DNA of 64,000 bases from Rhodoglobus sp. (GCA_025463605.1 JAODAV010000018.1:1-64000), one strand, 5' to 3'. Counted from the stretch's first letter, positions 16,791 through 25,890 are shown. Numbers and translations are program-made. Notes: generated from the sequence alone by a model not told the origin.

Positions 16791-18644
16791 ATGTGTGGAA
16801 TCGTGGGCTACGTCGGTGACAGCAAGAGTCTCGAGGTGCTCCTCGGGGGCCTCAAGCGCCTCGAGTACCGGGGGTACGACTCCGCCGGGGTTGCCGTTCT
16901 CGACGCAGACGGGCACATGGCCACGCGCAAGCGCGCAGGCAAACTGCAGGTGCTCGTCGACGACCTGACCGACCGTCCGATCGCCAACGGCGCGACGGGA
17001 ATCGGGCACACCCGCTGGGCGACGCACGGCGGACCGACCGACCGCAACGCGCATCCTCACCTCGGTGACGACGGCAAACTCGCGCTCATCCACAACGGCA
17101 TCATCGAGAACTTCTCCGAGCTCAAGCAGGAGCTGCTCGACTCCGGCGCCACATTCACGAGCGAGACCGACACCGAGGTCGCGGCGCTCCTCGTCGGTCG
17201 CGAGTACGACGAGACCCACGACCTCACCGAGTCGCTGCGCCGAGTCGTCGCGCGGCTCAAGGGTGCATTCACGCTCCTCGTCATGCACGAGGACCAGCCC
17301 GGAGTGGTCGTGGGAGCGCGTCGCAACTCGCCCCTCGTGATCGGACTCGGCGATGGCGAGAACTTCCTCGGCTCCGATGTCGCGGCGTTCGTCGAGTTCA
17401 CGCGCCGTGCCGTGGCAATCGGGCAGGACCAGATCGTCACCATCCGCACCGACTCGGTCGTCGTGACCGACTTCGACGGCAATCCCGTCGAGACGGAGGA
17501 GTTCGAGATCGCCTGGGATGCCTCGGCGTCTGACAAGGGCGGCTGGTCGAGCTTCATGGCCAAGGAGATCAGCGAGGAGCCGGAGGCTGTTGCGAACACG
17601 CTGCTCGGCCGGGTGCACGACGGGATCGTGACCCTCAAGGAGCTCGAACCGATCGGCGACGACGTGCTTGCGGGAATCGACCGGATTGTCCTGATCGCGT
17701 GCGGCACGGCGGCCTATGCCGGCATGCTCGGAAAGTACGCGATCGAGCAATGGTCGCGCATTCCGGTCGACGTGGAGCTCTCGCACGAGTTCCGGTACCG
17801 CAATCCGATCATCAACGAGCGCACGCTCGTGATCTCGATCAGCCAGTCCGGCGAGACGATGGACACTCTCATGGCGGTCAAGTACGCCATGGAACACAAC
17901 GCCCGCGTGCTGTCGGTGTGCAACACCCAGGGCGCGACGATCCCGCGTGAGTCTCACGCCGTCGTCTACACCCACGCCGGGCCCGAGGTCGCGGTCGCCT
18001 CGACGAAGGCGTTCGTCGCCCAGGTGACGGCGCTCTACCTCATCGGGTTGCACCTCGCTCGCGTGCGGGAGACCCTCACAGACGCCGAGATCCGAGCCAA
18101 CGTCGCGGAGCTGCAGGCCGTGCCCGACAAGATCGCCGAAGTGCTGCGCGTATCACAGGCGGAGATCGGGCAGCTCGCCCATTGGATGACCGATACCCAG
18201 TCGGTGCTGTTCCTCGGCCGCAACGTCGGCTACCCGGTCGCCCTCGAGGGGGCCCTCAAGCTCAAGGAGCTCGCCTACATCCACGCGGAGGGTTTCGCGG
18301 CCGGAGAGCTCAAGCACGGCCCCATCGCCCTCATCGAGCCCGGCCAGGTGGTGATCGTGGTGGTTCCGAGCCCGCGTGACCCCGACTCGCTGCATCCCAA
18401 GGTCGTCTCGAACATCCAGGAGATCCGCGCTCGCGGCGCTCGCGTGATCGCGATCGCTGAGAAGGGGGACGCCTCGGTGCTCCCGTTCGCCGACGAGGTT
18501 ATCCCGATCCCGCTCGCCGGCCACTTGTTCGAGCCCTTCCTGGCGGTCGTGCCCCTGCACATCTTCGGCATGGAGCTTGCTTCTGCGAAGGGTCTCGACG
18601 TCGACCAGCCGCGCAACCTCGCCAAGTCCGTCACGGTCGAATGA
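16791..18644 (+). CDS. glmS: Glucosamine-6-phosphate synthase (isomerising)
   Basis: Makes glucosamine-6-phosphate from fructose-6-phosphate and glutamine. The start was placed at ATG 16791 because the protein must begin MCGIVGYVG: Cys2 becomes the N-terminal nucleophile of the glutaminase domain (residues 1-240). Two SIS sugar-isomerase domains follow ([28 protein letters not shown]) and the C-terminus KSVTVE is intact. 617 residues. TAAAAT at 16777-16782 lies eight bases before the ATG and there is no Shine-Dalgarno sequence, so the transcript looks leaderless; no glmS ribozyme is present. Confidence 0.97.
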   Translation: MCGIVGYVGDSKSLEVLLGGLKRLEYRGYDSAGVAVLDADGHMATRKRAGKLQVLVDDLTDRPIANGATGIGHTRWATHGGPTDRNAHPHLGDDGKLALIHNGIIENFSELKQELLDSGATFTSETDTEVAALLVGREYDETHDLTESLRRVVARLKGAFTLLVMHEDQPGVVVGARRNSPLVIGLGDGENFLGSDVAAFVEFTRRAVAIGQDQIVTIRTDSVVVTDFDGNPVETEEFEIAWDASASDKGGWSSFMAKEISEEPEAVANTLLGRVHDGIVTLKELEPIGDDVLAGIDRIVLIACGTAAYAGMLGKYAIEQWSRIPVDVELSHEFRYRNPIINERTLVISISQSGETMDTLMAVKYAMEHNARVLSVCNTQGATIPRESHAVVYTHAGPEVAVASTKAFVAQVTALYLIGLHLARVRETLTDAEIRANVAELQAVPDKIAEVLRVSQAEIGQLAHWMTDTQSVLFLGRNVGYPVALEGALKLKELAYIHAEGFAAGELKHGPIALIEPGQVVIVVVPSPRDPDSLHPKVVSNIQEIRARGARVIAIAEKGDASVLPFADEVIPIPLAGHLFEPFLAVVPLHIFGMELASAKGLDVDQPRNLAKSVTVE

Positions 18645-18645
18645 C

Positions 18646-18700
18646 GCGGTGGAGCTATGAAGATCGCGAAGCAATCTGTGACCCCAGCGCCAACGGAGCC
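18646..18700. repeat. Covarying-stem repeat element, copy 3 (after glmS)
   Basis: Begins one base after the glmS stop. In the plus direction it reads GCGGTGGAGCTATG, then AGATC-GCGAAGC-AATCT (18661-18677, one mismatch), then GTGACCCCAGCGCC and GGAGCC. The GCGAAGC core is a sequence known to form an exceptionally stable DNA mini-hairpin. It has the same orientation as copy 5 and opposite to copies 1, 2 and 4. Confidence 0.65.
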
Positions 18701-18744
18701 TACGACGGCGGTTTCATGATGCAGCGATCGATAGATCTCGGCTA

Positions 18745-19110
18745 ATGATCGTCGGCATCGGCGTAGACGTGGTCGACCTCGCGAGGTTCGAGCGCGCTCT
18801 CGTCCGCACCCCGACGCTCAAGTCCCGACTGTTCGCGGAAAGCGAACAGCTGAAGGACGGTGAGCCCATGCCACTGCGATCGCTCGCCGGCCGGTTCGCG
18901 GCCAAGGAGGCTCTCATCAAGGCGCTCGGCGACTCCACGGGTGTGCAATGGCACGACATGCGCGTCGTCAACGACGCCCTCGGCAACCCTTCGTTCGAAC
19001 TCATGGATTCGACGCGCTCGATAGCCGACGCGCGCGGCATCACGGCAATCCACCTGTCGATGACCCACGACGCCGGAATCGCGATCGCCTACGTCGTGGC
19101 GGAGTCATGA
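18745..19110 (+). CDS. acpS: Holo-[acyl-carrier-protein] synthase
   Basis: Transfers the 4'-phosphopantetheine arm from coenzyme A to acyl carrier protein. The 121-residue product has the two family signatures: GVDVVDLARFE (magnesium-binding Asp) and RFAAKEALIKAL (catalytic Glu/Lys). It is a stand-alone AcpS of ordinary length. The start ATG at 18745 precedes the family motif by four residues. The stop overlaps the ATG of alr (ATGA), so the two are coupled. Confidence 0.95.
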   Translation: MIVGIGVDVVDLARFERALVRTPTLKSRLFAESEQLKDGEPMPLRSLAGRFAAKEALIKALGDSTGVQWHDMRVVNDALGNPSFELMDSTRSIADARGITAIHLSMTHDAGIAIAYVVAES

Positions 19111-20234
19111 TGCGCGAGGCCGTGATCGATCTCGGCGCGATCACCAGCAACGTCGAGACGCTGCGTGCCGCCGTCGGCGACACCCGGTGCATGGTCGTCG
19201 TCAAGGCCGACGGGTACGGGCATGGCGCGATCGAGGCGGCGCGCGCCGCACTCGCCGGCGGGGCCGAGTGGCTCGGGGTGGTTGACCTCGATGAGGCGCT
19301 CGCGCTGCGGGCGGCCGGCATCGACGCTCCCGTGCTCACGTGGCTGCACGACCCCGACGCCGACTTCGATGAAGCCGTCGCGGCGAGGGTCGACATCGGC
19401 GTGAGCTACCTCGGCCAGCTCGAGCGCGCGGCCGCGGCATCCGGTCGCGCTGTCGTGCAGCTCAAGGTGGACACGGGTCTCGGCCGCAACGGCGCTCCCG
19501 AGGCGGACTGGCACGAGTTCTTCGCCGCAGCCGCACGACTCGAGCGCGCGGGGCGCATCACCGTGCGGGGCGTGTGGAGTCACCTGGCGAACGCGGGTGA
19601 GGCCCACGACGCGGCCCAGATCGCGAGCTTCGAATCGGCGCTGGCGGCCGCTGGGGCGGCCGGCCTCGACCCCGAGCTCACACACCTCGCGGCGACCGGC
19701 GGGGCCCTGAGGGTGCCGGGGGCGCGATTCGATCTCGTGCGCCTCGGCGTGAGCGCGTACGGCCTGTCTCCATTCGACGACGAGGATGCCGCGGCTCTCG
19801 GCCTGCGCCCTGCCATGGAATTGGCCGCCTCTGTGGTCTCCGCGAAGCGGGTCCCGGCCGGCACGGGAGTCTCGTACGGCCACGACTACGTGACCACCGA
19901 GGAGACGACGCTCGCACTCGTGCCGCTCGGCTACGGCGACGGTATTCCGCGCCACGCTTCCGGCCGCGGCCCGGTGTCCATCGGGGGCGCCCGCTACCGC
20001 ATCGCCGGTCGCGTGGCCATGGACCAGTTCATCGTCGACGTGGGCGACGCCCCAGTGCACGTGGGAGACCGCGCCGTGCTCTTCGGCGACCCCTCGACGG
20101 GCGTGCCCTCGGCGGACGACTGGGCCGCCGCGGCGGACACCATCAACTACGAGATCGTGACGCGCATCGGAAGCCGAGTGCCGCGCCGGTACCTACCCGG
20201 GCCGACAATTCCGGCGCGCCGCGGAGCGGCGTGA
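19107..20234 (+). CDS. alr: Alanine racemase
   Basis: PLP-dependent interconversion of L- and D-alanine for peptidoglycan. Lys33 in VVVKADGYGHGA is the PLP lysine, and the second-base tyrosine lies in GVSYGHDY; RVAMDQFIVDVG and the C-terminal DTINYEIVTRIGSRVPRRY are typical. The frame is open further upstream inside acpS, but homology begins at MMREAVIDLGAI, so the start is ATG at 19107 (overlapping the acpS stop) or the adjacent ATG at 19110. 375 residues. It overlaps tsaE by four bases. Confidence 0.96.
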   Translation: MMREAVIDLGAITSNVETLRAAVGDTRCMVVVKADGYGHGAIEAARAALAGGAEWLGVVDLDEALALRAAGIDAPVLTWLHDPDADFDEAVAARVDIGVSYLGQLERAAAASGRAVVQLKVDTGLGRNGAPEADWHEFFAAAARLERAGRITVRGVWSHLANAGEAHDAAQIASFESALAAAGAAGLDPELTHLAATGGALRVPGARFDLVRLGVSAYGLSPFDDEDAAALGLRPAMELAASVVSAKRVPAGTGVSYGHDYVTTEETTLALVPLGYGDGIPRHASGRGPVSIGGARYRIAGRVAMDQFIVDVGDAPVHVGDRAVLFGDPSTGVPSADDWAAAADTINYEIVTRIGSRVPRRYLPGPTIPARRGAA

Positions 20235-20731
20235 CGACCGTGCGGCGCGGAACGATCGTGCGCATCGAGACCCCCGAAGCGATGGCCGAACTGGGAGCGA
20301 GAATCGCGCGCGAGCTGCGCGCCGGCGACCTCGTGCTGCTCAACGGCGAGCTCGGCGCGGGCAAGACCACGCTCACGCGCGGCATCGGGGAGGCCCTCGG
20401 CGTGCGCGGCGCGGTGACGAGCCCCACGTTCGTGCTGGCCCGCACCCACCCCCGCGTCGGCGTCCAACCGCCCCTCGTCCACGTCGACGCGTATCGGCTC
20501 TCGAGCGCCGTCGAGCTCGACGACCTCGACATCGACTATGCGGCATCCATCGTCGTCGTCGAGTGGGGCGCTGGCCTGCTCGACGGTGTCGCCGACTCCT
20601 GGCTTTCGGTCGACATCGCGCGGCCGCACGGCGGCGACCCGAACGTCGAGGTCGAACCGCGCGACGTGATGCTCACGGGCTACGGCCCGCGCTGGCAGCG
20701 GATGGAGTGGCTCGATGCTGCTCGCGATTGA
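20231..20731 (+). CDS. tsaE: tRNA t6A biosynthesis ATPase TsaE
   Basis: ATPase partner of the TsaB-TsaD complex that makes N6-threonylcarbamoyladenosine at tRNA position 37. The P-loop NGELGAGKTTLTRG, the TSPTFVL switch region, the HVDAYRL motif and VVEWGAGLL are all conserved. 166 residues. Start GTG at 20231 overlaps the alr stop (GTGA), and its 3' end overlaps tsaB by 17 bases, so the genes form one operon from acpS onward. Confidence 0.95.
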   Translation: MTTVRRGTIVRIETPEAMAELGARIARELRAGDLVLLNGELGAGKTTLTRGIGEALGVRGAVTSPTFVLARTHPRVGVQPPLVHVDAYRLSSAVELDDLDIDYAASIVVVEWGAGLLDGVADSWLSVDIARPHGGDPNVEVEPRDVMLTGYGPRWQRMEWLDAARD

Positions 20732-21335
20732 TACATCGGCCGGCACGAGCGTCGCTGTCGTGGACCGGGAGGCGGGCATCCTCGCCGAGCGCTCCTCCGA
20801 CGACACACGCCGCCACGCCGAGGTCATCGGCGACCTGATCGCCGCGTGCCTCGCCGACTCGGCAATCGCCGTGGCAGACCTCTCGGGCGTCGTCGCGGGC
20901 ATGGGTCCGGGGCCGTTCACCGGTCTCAGGGTGGGCATCGCCGCCGCGCGTGCGTTCGCCGTGGGCGCGGAAAAGATCGTCGTTCCCGTGGTCAGCCACG
21001 ACGCCGTCGCCTTCAGAACCGACGGCCCGCTGATCGTCGCCACCGACGCGCGCCGTCACGAGGTGTTCTGGTCCGCCTATTCGGGGTCGGATGCCTCCGG
21101 CCTCCCCGTGCGCACCCACGGGCCGAGCCTTGCCAAGGCCGCCGAGCTCGAGCACGCCGTTGCCGGTTTCGACACCTATCGCCTCAGCGAGCCGCGCACG
21201 GTTTCCGCCGCCGCCCTTGGCCTCGTCGCCGAGCTGCTCTACGCGAACGGCCGCCCGTTCGCGGCCGACGAGCCGCTTTATCTTCGCTCGCCCGACGTCA
21301 CGCTTTCCGCCGGCCCGAAGCGGGTCACGTCGTGA
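20715..21335 (+). CDS. tsaB: t6A biosynthesis protein TsaB
   Basis: Catalytically inactive paralogue of TsaD that holds the t6A complex together. It begins MLLAIDTSAGTSVAVVD (ASKHA fold) and has the conserved GMGPGPFTGLRVGIAAA. At 206 residues it has the usual length. The start lies within the end of tsaE, and its TGA overlaps the GTG of rimI by four bases. Confidence 0.95.
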   Translation: MLLAIDTSAGTSVAVVDREAGILAERSSDDTRRHAEVIGDLIAACLADSAIAVADLSGVVAGMGPGPFTGLRVGIAAARAFAVGAEKIVVPVVSHDAVAFRTDGPLIVATDARRHEVFWSAYSGSDASGLPVRTHGPSLAKAAELEHAVAGFDTYRLSEPRTVSAAALGLVAELLYANGRPFAADEPLYLRSPDVTLSAGPKRVTS

Positions 21336-21826
21336 GCTGGCAGTTGCGGCGCGCCACGCCGAGCGATCTCGAGTCGATCATGGCGATCGAGAGCACGGTG
21401 TTCGACGACGATGCGTGGTCTCGAGTGACCATGGCGGCCGAGCTCGACGACCCGCACGGGTACTACCTCGTCGCCTTTCCGCCGGGCAAGCCCGATCGCG
21501 TCGAGGCGTACGCGGGGCTGCGTTCGCCGATGCTGGAGCCTCAAGCGGACATCCAGACGATCGCGGTGGCGGAGACCGCTCGCCGGCACGGCCTCGGGCG
21601 CGTGCTCATGCTGCGCATGATCGAGGAGGCGCGTGAGCGCGGGGCGGCCGAGCTCTTCCTCGAAGTGCGCGCCGACAATCCGGGCGCGAAAGCGCTGTAC
21701 GACTCGCTCGGGTTCGAGCAGATCGCCATGCGTCCGCGTTATTACAAGGGCGGGGTGGATGCGCTCATCATGCGCCTGAGAATCCCCGCGCCCCAAACCG
21801 GACCTGCACAGCGGGGAGCCCCATGA
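21332..21826 (+). CDS. rimI: Ribosomal protein S18 alanine N-acetyltransferase (RimI)
   Basis: GNAT protein that acetylates the N-terminal alanine of S18, and possibly other proteins. The 164-residue product starts [20 protein letters not shown], has the acetyl-CoA loop [11 protein letters not shown] and the C-terminal [14 protein letters not shown] and [14 protein letters not shown] typical of RimI. The frame is open far upstream inside tsaB; the start was set at GTG 21332, overlapping the tsaB stop. It sits between tsaB and tsaD as in many actinobacteria. Confidence 0.94.
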   Translation: MSWQLRRATPSDLESIMAIESTVFDDDAWSRVTMAAELDDPHGYYLVAFPPGKPDRVEAYAGLRSPMLEPQADIQTIAVAETARRHGLGRVLMLRMIEEARERGAAELFLEVRADNPGAKALYDSLGFEQIAMRPRYYKGGVDALIMRLRIPAPQTGPAQRGAP

Positions 21827-22884
21827 GCGCGCCATTGGTCCTGGGGATCGAGACGAGCTGCGACGAGACCGGAATCGGGATCGTTCGCGGAACCGAACTG
21901 CTCGCTAATGTCATCGCGTCGTCGATGGACGAGCACGCCCGCTACGGCGGCGTCGTGCCCGAGGTTGCCGCACGAGCTCACCTCGAAGCGCTCGTTCCGA
22001 CGCTGCGCGAGGCGCTCGCAACGGCCGGGGTCGGCCTCGCGGACCTCGACGCGGTGGCGGTGACGAGCGGTCCGGGCCTGGCGGGCGCACTCATGGTCGG
22101 CGTCGGCGCGGCCAAGGCGCTCGCTCTGTCACTCGGAAAGCCCCTCTACGCCGTCAACCACCTCGTCGGTCACGTGGGGGTCGATCTGCTCGCGCGCCCC
22201 GAGCAACTCGAAGGGCAACCCCTGGAGTACCCGACCGTCGCGCTGCTCGTGTCGGGCGGGCACACCTCGCTGCTGCTCGTGCGCGACCTCGTGTCCGATG
22301 TCGAACTGCTCGGCGAGACCATCGATGACGCGGCGGGGGAGGCGTTCGACAAGGTGGCTCGACTGCTCGGCCTGCCCTATCCAGGAGGCCCGGAGATCGA
22401 CCGCGCCGCGGTCGGCGGTGACCCCACGGCCATTCGCTTCCCCCGCGGGCTCAGCCTGCCGAAAGACCTCGAGAAACACCGCTACGACTTCTCCTTCTCT
22501 GGCCTCAAGACGTCGGTCGCCCGCTGGGTCGAGCGCGAGCGCGACGAGGGTCGCGAGGTTCCCATCGCCGATGTCGCCGCGAGCTTTCGTGAGGCGGTCG
22601 TCGACGTGCTGCTCACCAAGGCGGTCGCGGCGTGCACCGATCTGGGGGTGCCGCGCTTGCTGCTCGGCGGTGGCGTCGTTGCCAACTCCCGAGTGCGTGA
22701 GCTCGCGGCCGCGCGGTGCGCGGCGGCGGGCATCCGGCTTCGCATTCCTCCGCTCGCGCTGTGCACCGACAACGGTGCGATGATCGCGGCTCTGGGCGCC
22801 CAACTCATCATGGCCGGCCGTGCGCCCTCGGAGCTGGGGTTCGGAGCCGACTCCACCCTGCCGGTCACCGTCATTCAGGCCTGA
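21823..22884 (+). CDS. tsaD: tRNA N6-adenosine threonylcarbamoyltransferase TsaD
   Basis: Transfers the threonylcarbamoyl group to A37 of ANN-decoding tRNAs. It starts [21 protein letters not shown], and the iron-binding histidines are in VNHLVGHVG; the substrate loop GGHTSLLLV and the [12 protein letters not shown] and CTDNGAMIA blocks are intact. 353 residues. The ATG overlaps the rimI stop by four bases and ends the acpS-alr-tsaE-tsaB-rimI-tsaD operon; a new promoter follows 30 bases after the stop. Confidence 0.97.
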   Translation: MSAPLVLGIETSCDETGIGIVRGTELLANVIASSMDEHARYGGVVPEVAARAHLEALVPTLREALATAGVGLADLDAVAVTSGPGLAGALMVGVGAAKALALSLGKPLYAVNHLVGHVGVDLLARPEQLEGQPLEYPTVALLVSGGHTSLLLVRDLVSDVELLGETIDDAAGEAFDKVARLLGLPYPGGPEIDRAAVGGDPTAIRFPRGLSLPKDLEKHRYDFSFSGLKTSVARWVERERDEGREVPIADVAASFREAVVDVLLTKAVAACTDLGVPRLLLGGGVVANSRVRELAAARCAAAGIRLRIPPLALCTDNGAMIAALGAQLIMAGRAPSELGFGADSTLPVTVIQA

Positions 22885-22914
22885 ATCGACGCGCGTAACA
22901 CGCCGGAACCCCCG

Positions 22915-22943
22915 TTGACACGCCCTACGGCCACTGCCACTAT
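22915..22943 (+). promoter_or_regulatory. Probable promoter of the first DUF4190-like gene
   Basis: A perfect TTGACA (22915-22920) is followed after 17 bases by CACTAT (22938-22943). The -35 is consensus; the -10 is weaker. Transcription would begin near 22950, about 38 bases before the ATG at 22988, which has AAGGAG in front of it. Confidence 0.55.
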
Positions 22944-22987
22944 GGGGGCGCCGAACTCGGCACCATCCTCTTAAGGAGTATCACGAC

Positions 22988-23275
22988 ATGACCGAACCCA
23001 CTCCCTATACGGCTCCCGCCGCGGGTCCTGCGCGTCCCACGAACACTCTTGCGATCATCGCGATCATCGCTGCCATTGTGGTCGCACCCGTCGGCATCAT
23101 CCTCGGCTTCATCGCCAAGAACCAGATCAAGCAGACCGGTGAGAACGGGGCCGGCCTCGCCAAGGCGGCCATCATCATCGGCATCGTGCTCACGGTGCTC
23201 TGGCTGCTGATCGTCGTGCTCTCGGTCCTGCTGCCGTTCCTCATCCTCGGCTCGGTGGGCGGCTACAACTACTGA
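22988..23275 (+). CDS. Small DUF4190-like membrane protein, paralogue 1
   Basis: A 95-residue protein with a short Pro/Ala-rich N-terminus and two hydrophobic segments (about residues 18-42 and 55-85) separated by a conserved polar loop, LGFIAKNQIKQTGENGAGLAKAA. This loop pattern (L-G-F/H-x-A-x-x-Q-I-x-x-T-G-E-x-G) is the DUF4190 signature. Function unknown; proteins of this type are common in actinobacterial envelopes. AAGGAG precedes the ATG. It is followed by a hairpin terminator and two related genes. Confidence 0.85.
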   Translation: MTEPTPYTAPAAGPARPTNTLAIIAIIAAIVVAPVGIILGFIAKNQIKQTGENGAGLAKAAIIIGIVLTVLWLLIVVLSVLLPFLILGSVGGYNY

Positions 23276-23288
23276 TCCACTGCACGCT

Positions 23289-23318
23289 AAGGGGCTCGCG
23301 TTTCGACGCGGGCCCCTT
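23289..23318 (+). terminator. Terminator after DUF4190-like gene 1
   Basis: AAGGGGC (23289-23295) pairs with GCCCCTT (23312-23318) and, inside, CGCGT (23297-23301) with ACGCG (23306-23310) around a TTCG tetraloop, with one T-G apposition between the two stem parts. The stem is strong, although no long T-run follows. It begins 14 bases after the stop codon. Confidence 0.75.
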
Positions 23319-23381
23319 CCGCGTTCCGGCCCCTGCCACGGCACGGCAGGTCACCGACTCGCGCGTTGCTACGCTCGCAGC

Positions 23382-23678
23382 ATGAGCGAGCCATACCCGA
23401 CCGCCGCGGTGCCGGAGACAGCGGTGGCGGATGCCGCGGAGCCTGTTCTCGAAGCTCCCGTCAATCGCCTCTCCGTCGTAGCGCTCATCGCTGCATTCCT
23501 GCTCCCCCTCGTCGGCATCGTGCTCGGCCACCTCGCCCTGCGGCAGATCGAGCAGACCGGCGAGCGTGGGCGTTCCGTGGCCGTCGCCGCCACCGCGCTC
23601 GCCTACCTCATCACGGTCGGAGCGACGATCGGCATCGTGGCGTACCTCGCTTCTCTCACCGGGGTGCTCGCGACGTAG
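23382..23678 (+). CDS. Small DUF4190-like membrane protein, paralogue 2
   Basis: A 98-residue protein with two hydrophobic segments and the loop LGHLALRQIEQTGERGRSVAVAA, closely matching the corresponding loop of paralogue 1. TACGCT (23370-23375) lies exactly six bases before the ATG and there is no Shine-Dalgarno sequence, so the message is probably leaderless and separate from the preceding gene. Function unknown. Confidence 0.82.
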   Translation: MSEPYPTAAVPETAVADAAEPVLEAPVNRLSVVALIAAFLLPLVGIVLGHLALRQIEQTGERGRSVAVAATALAYLITVGATIGIVAYLASLTGVLAT

Positions 23679-23698
23679 TCGAGCGCTATTCTCAAAGC

Positions 23699-24283
23699 AT
23701 GGCCGCCAAGAGCAACGACGTTCCCCCGATTCCCGTCCCGCCGCCCGGCTCGGGCGTACCGCCCGTCGAGCCCCCGCCCGCGACTCCGCCCGCTCCGGCT
23801 GACACCCCTGCGGCCCCCTCGCCCGCTGTGCCGCCCACGCCGCCCGACCCGTACGCCTCGCCCGCGGCTCCGGCACCCGGCAACAGCCAACCCGCACCCG
23901 GCCAGCCGGCACCCTACGGCCACCCCGCGCCCGGCGCTGCGGCCGCGCCCCCCGGGCAGCAGCCATACGGCCAGTCGCCCTATGGCCAGCCCGGCTACAC
24001 GCCGCCGCCCGCCGGCCCCGCACAGGGCCTGAGCATCGCGTCGATGATTCTCGGCATCGGCGGCCTCGTGCTCTCGCTGTTCGGCCTCGGCCTCCTGGCA
24101 GCGATCGCCGCGGTCATCACCGGGCACATGGCGCAGAAGCGGCAGCCGTGGGCGAAAGCCTTCTGGATGACCGGCATCATCACCGGATACGTCGGGCTCG
24201 CGATCTCCGTCGTGTTCGGCGCGATCCTGGTGTTCGCGATCATCGCGGGAGTACTCGCGACGAGCGGCGCGTACTTCGGCTAG
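23699..24283 (+). CDS. Pro-rich DUF4190-like membrane protein, paralogue 3
   Basis: A 194-residue protein: residues 1 to about 105 are a Pro/Ala-rich, later Gly/Tyr/Gln-rich low-complexity cytoplasmic tail (YGQSPYGQPGYTPPP), followed by two membrane segments with an intervening loop ITGHMAQKRQPWAKAFWMTG that corresponds to the DUF4190 loop in degenerate form. The frame is open upstream; ATG 23699 was chosen because TATTCT (23687-23692) lies six bases before it. Its TAG shares CTAG with the stop of the convergent methyltransferase gene. Function unknown. Confidence 0.82.
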   Translation: MAAKSNDVPPIPVPPPGSGVPPVEPPPATPPAPADTPAAPSPAVPPTPPDPYASPAAPAPGNSQPAPGQPAPYGHPAPGAAAAPPGQQPYGQSPYGQPGYTPPPAGPAQGLSIASMILGIGGLVLSLFGLGLLAAIAAVITGHMAQKRQPWAKAFWMTGIITGYVGLAISVVFGAILVFAIIAGVLATSGAYFG

Positions 24284-25455
24284 ACCCGCTCCACGAGCAG
24301 CGCGCGGCGGCGGCCAGCCACGCGCGTGAGGATGAGTGTGCCGCTCGCGTCGCCCTTGGGCGCAAGCGCCGTGCGGAACGTGGCCGGGTCGACGTCGACC
24401 CCGCGCTTCTTGATTTCCAGGATGCCGATGCCCCGGGCATCCAGGTCGCGCTTGATCGTCTTCTTGTCAAGGGGGAGCTCGGCGACGACGCGGAAACACG
24501 TCGCGAACGGCGTGGGAATCGCCTCATCGGCGGTCAGGTAGGCGATCGACGAGTCGAGCATGCGCGCGCCGAGCGATCGGGCGAGGTCGCCGATGAGCCG
24601 TGCCCGGATGACCGCGCCGTCAGGTTCGTACACGAACTCACCGAGACTGCCGGACTCTGCATCCTCGCTGTCGCCCGCCGCAGTCATCTCGGATGAACCA
24701 TGCTCTCCCAGCACGAGGGCGGATCGCCGCACGCCCGTCCGGGCCAGCGGCCCGAACCACAGTCCCAGCTCGACGACGTCGCGGTCGACCGAGATCCACT
24801 GCGCCTCCGCCTCGTGGGGGATGATCTCGCGATCGACGCCCGGCCCGAGCTTGATGCCCGTCGGGTACCGCCCGGCGATGCTGAACGCGAAGTCGAGAGA
24901 TGGCGACCAGTCGGCGGGATTGCGCAGCCGCTTCGCGCCGTCGCGACGGGCGGGATCGAGGTAGACGCCGCCGATGCCGGAGAGGTCGAAAGTCTGCGCG
25001 TCGGCATGTTCCACGCGCGCGTTCGACCAGGGCGCCAGGTTGTAGGCGGCGACGGCGGCGGTCACTTCGTCGTGCTCGACCGCGGTCACCTCGAGTTCGA
25101 GCGCGGCGATGGCGAGGGCATCCGCGCCGATGCCGCAACCGAGGTCGGCGATCCAGGAGATTCCGGCGCGCTGGAACCTGCCCGCGTGCTGGGCCGCGAC
25201 ACCGAGCCGAGTCGCCTGCTCGAGGCCGGTCTCGGTGAAGAGCATGCGGTCGGCGAACGGGCCGAATTTGGCGCGAGCACGGGCACGCAGCTTCGCCTGG
25301 TTGAGCACCGCCGCGACGAGACCGGCGCCGTGCCCCGCCTTGCGGAGCTCCGATACGGTGCGCACGATGTCGGCGGCCGACTCGTACGGCGGCAGCTCGT
25401 CGAGCAGGCGCAGCCCCTCGACCGAGAGCAGCTCGCGCAGCTCGGCTTGATCCAT
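24280..25455 (-). CDS. Class I SAM-dependent methyltransferase with THUMP-like domain
   Basis: A 391-residue protein with the SAM-binding motif IADLGCGIGADALAIA, the acidic VEHDEV end of strand 2 and a GVYLDPARRD motif that resembles the DPP motif of base methyltransferases; the C-terminal part (from about 310, LDKKTIKRDLDARGIGILEIKKRG) is the THUMP-like domain. An RNA target is likely but unproven. The start was set at ATG 25455 rather than the open frame further up, because that part runs into the groES control region and TACCGT lies six bases before this ATG on its strand. Confidence 0.85.
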   Translation of the reverse strand: MDQAELRELLSVEGLRLLDELPPYESAADIVRTVSELRKAGHGAGLVAAVLNQAKLRARARAKFGPFADRMLFTETGLEQATRLGVAAQHAGRFQRAGISWIADLGCGIGADALAIAALELEVTAVEHDEVTAAVAAYNLAPWSNARVEHADAQTFDLSGIGGVYLDPARRDGAKRLRNPADWSPSLDFAFSIAGRYPTGIKLGPGVDREIIPHEAEAQWISVDRDVVELGLWFGPLARTGVRRSALVLGEHGSSEMTAAGDSEDAESGSLGEFVYEPDGAVIRARLIGDLARSLGARMLDSSIAYLTADEAIPTPFATCFRVVAELPLDKKTIKRDLDARGIGILEIKKRGVDVDPATFRTALAPKGDASGTLILTRVAGRRRALLVERV

Positions 25456-25472
25456 GGGTACACGGTACAGCG

Positions 25473-25499
25473 CTAGCACTCGCATTGATCGAGTGCCAA
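25473..25499. promoter_or_regulatory. CIRCE operator (HrcA binding site) of groES
   Basis: CTAGCACTC (25473-25481), nine bases, then GAGTGCCAA (25491-25499). This matches the CIRCE consensus TTAGCACTC-N9-GAGTGCTAA at 15 of 18 positions with the exact 9-9-9 layout. HrcA bound here would repress groES until heat shock. The element covers the groES -35 hexamer and lies just upstream of the divergent methyltransferase -10. Confidence 0.92.
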
Positions 25500-25513
25500 C
25501 AAGCCTCTATAGT
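25485..25513 (+). promoter_or_regulatory. groES promoter
   Basis: TTGATC (25485-25490) and TATAGT (25508-25513) with a 17-base spacer. The -35 lies inside the right part of the CIRCE spacer, so HrcA binding would directly block RNA polymerase. Transcription would start near 25520. Confidence 0.8.
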
Positions 25514-25517
25514 TGTT

Positions 25518-25544
25518 CTGGCACTCTCAGAGGGAGTGTGCCAA
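25518..25544. promoter_or_regulatory. Second, degenerate CIRCE-like inverted repeat
   Basis: GGCACTC (25520-25526), seven bases, then GAGTGTGCC (25534-25542), preceded by CT and followed by AA. It resembles the first CIRCE but the right half carries an extra TG and the spacer is seven instead of nine. It lies at the expected transcription start. It may be a weaker HrcA site or a 5' hairpin that stabilises the groES message. Confidence 0.5.
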
Positions 25545-25572
25545 CCAAGGATTTAGAAAGAAGAGGTCAACC

Positions 25573-25869
25573 GTGTCGGTGTCCATCAAGCCGCTCGAGG
25601 ATCGCATTGTCATCAAGCAGGTCGAAGCCGAGCAGACCACGGCGTCGGGTCTCGTCATCCCCGACACCGCTAAGGAAAAGCCCCAGGAGGGTGAAGTCGT
25701 CGCGGTGGGCCCGGGGCGCATCGACGATAACGGCAACCGCGTACCGCTCGACATCGCCGTGGGCGACAAGGTCATCTACTCCAAGTACGGCGGTACCGAG
25801 GTGAAGTACGGCGGGGAAGACCTGCTCGTGCTGTCGGCTCGCGACGTGCTCGCGGTCGTAGTTCGCTAA
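25573..25869 (+). CDS. groES: Co-chaperonin GroES
   Basis: Lid of the GroEL folding chamber. The product from GTG 25573 is 98 residues ([16 protein letters not shown], mobile loop [21 protein letters not shown], roof region [15 protein letters not shown], ending VLAVVVR), exactly the family length; the open frame upstream of it has no similarity. AAAGAAGAGG is the ribosome-binding site. GroEL does not follow: a terminator and an unrelated transporter do, so the chaperonin gene must be elsewhere, as is common in Micrococcales. Confidence 0.97.
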   Translation: MSVSIKPLEDRIVIKQVEAEQTTASGLVIPDTAKEKPQEGEVVAVGPGRIDDNGNRVPLDIAVGDKVIYSKYGGTEVKYGGEDLLVLSARDVLAVVVR

Positions 25870-25890
25870 CGTTTCGGGCAGATCCTGCCA

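Noticed and set aside
21823..21960. First histidine-rich stretch of TsaD as its metal site
   Set aside because: The early His near EHARYGG is not the metal site; the conserved iron ligands are the pair in VNHLVGH further on.
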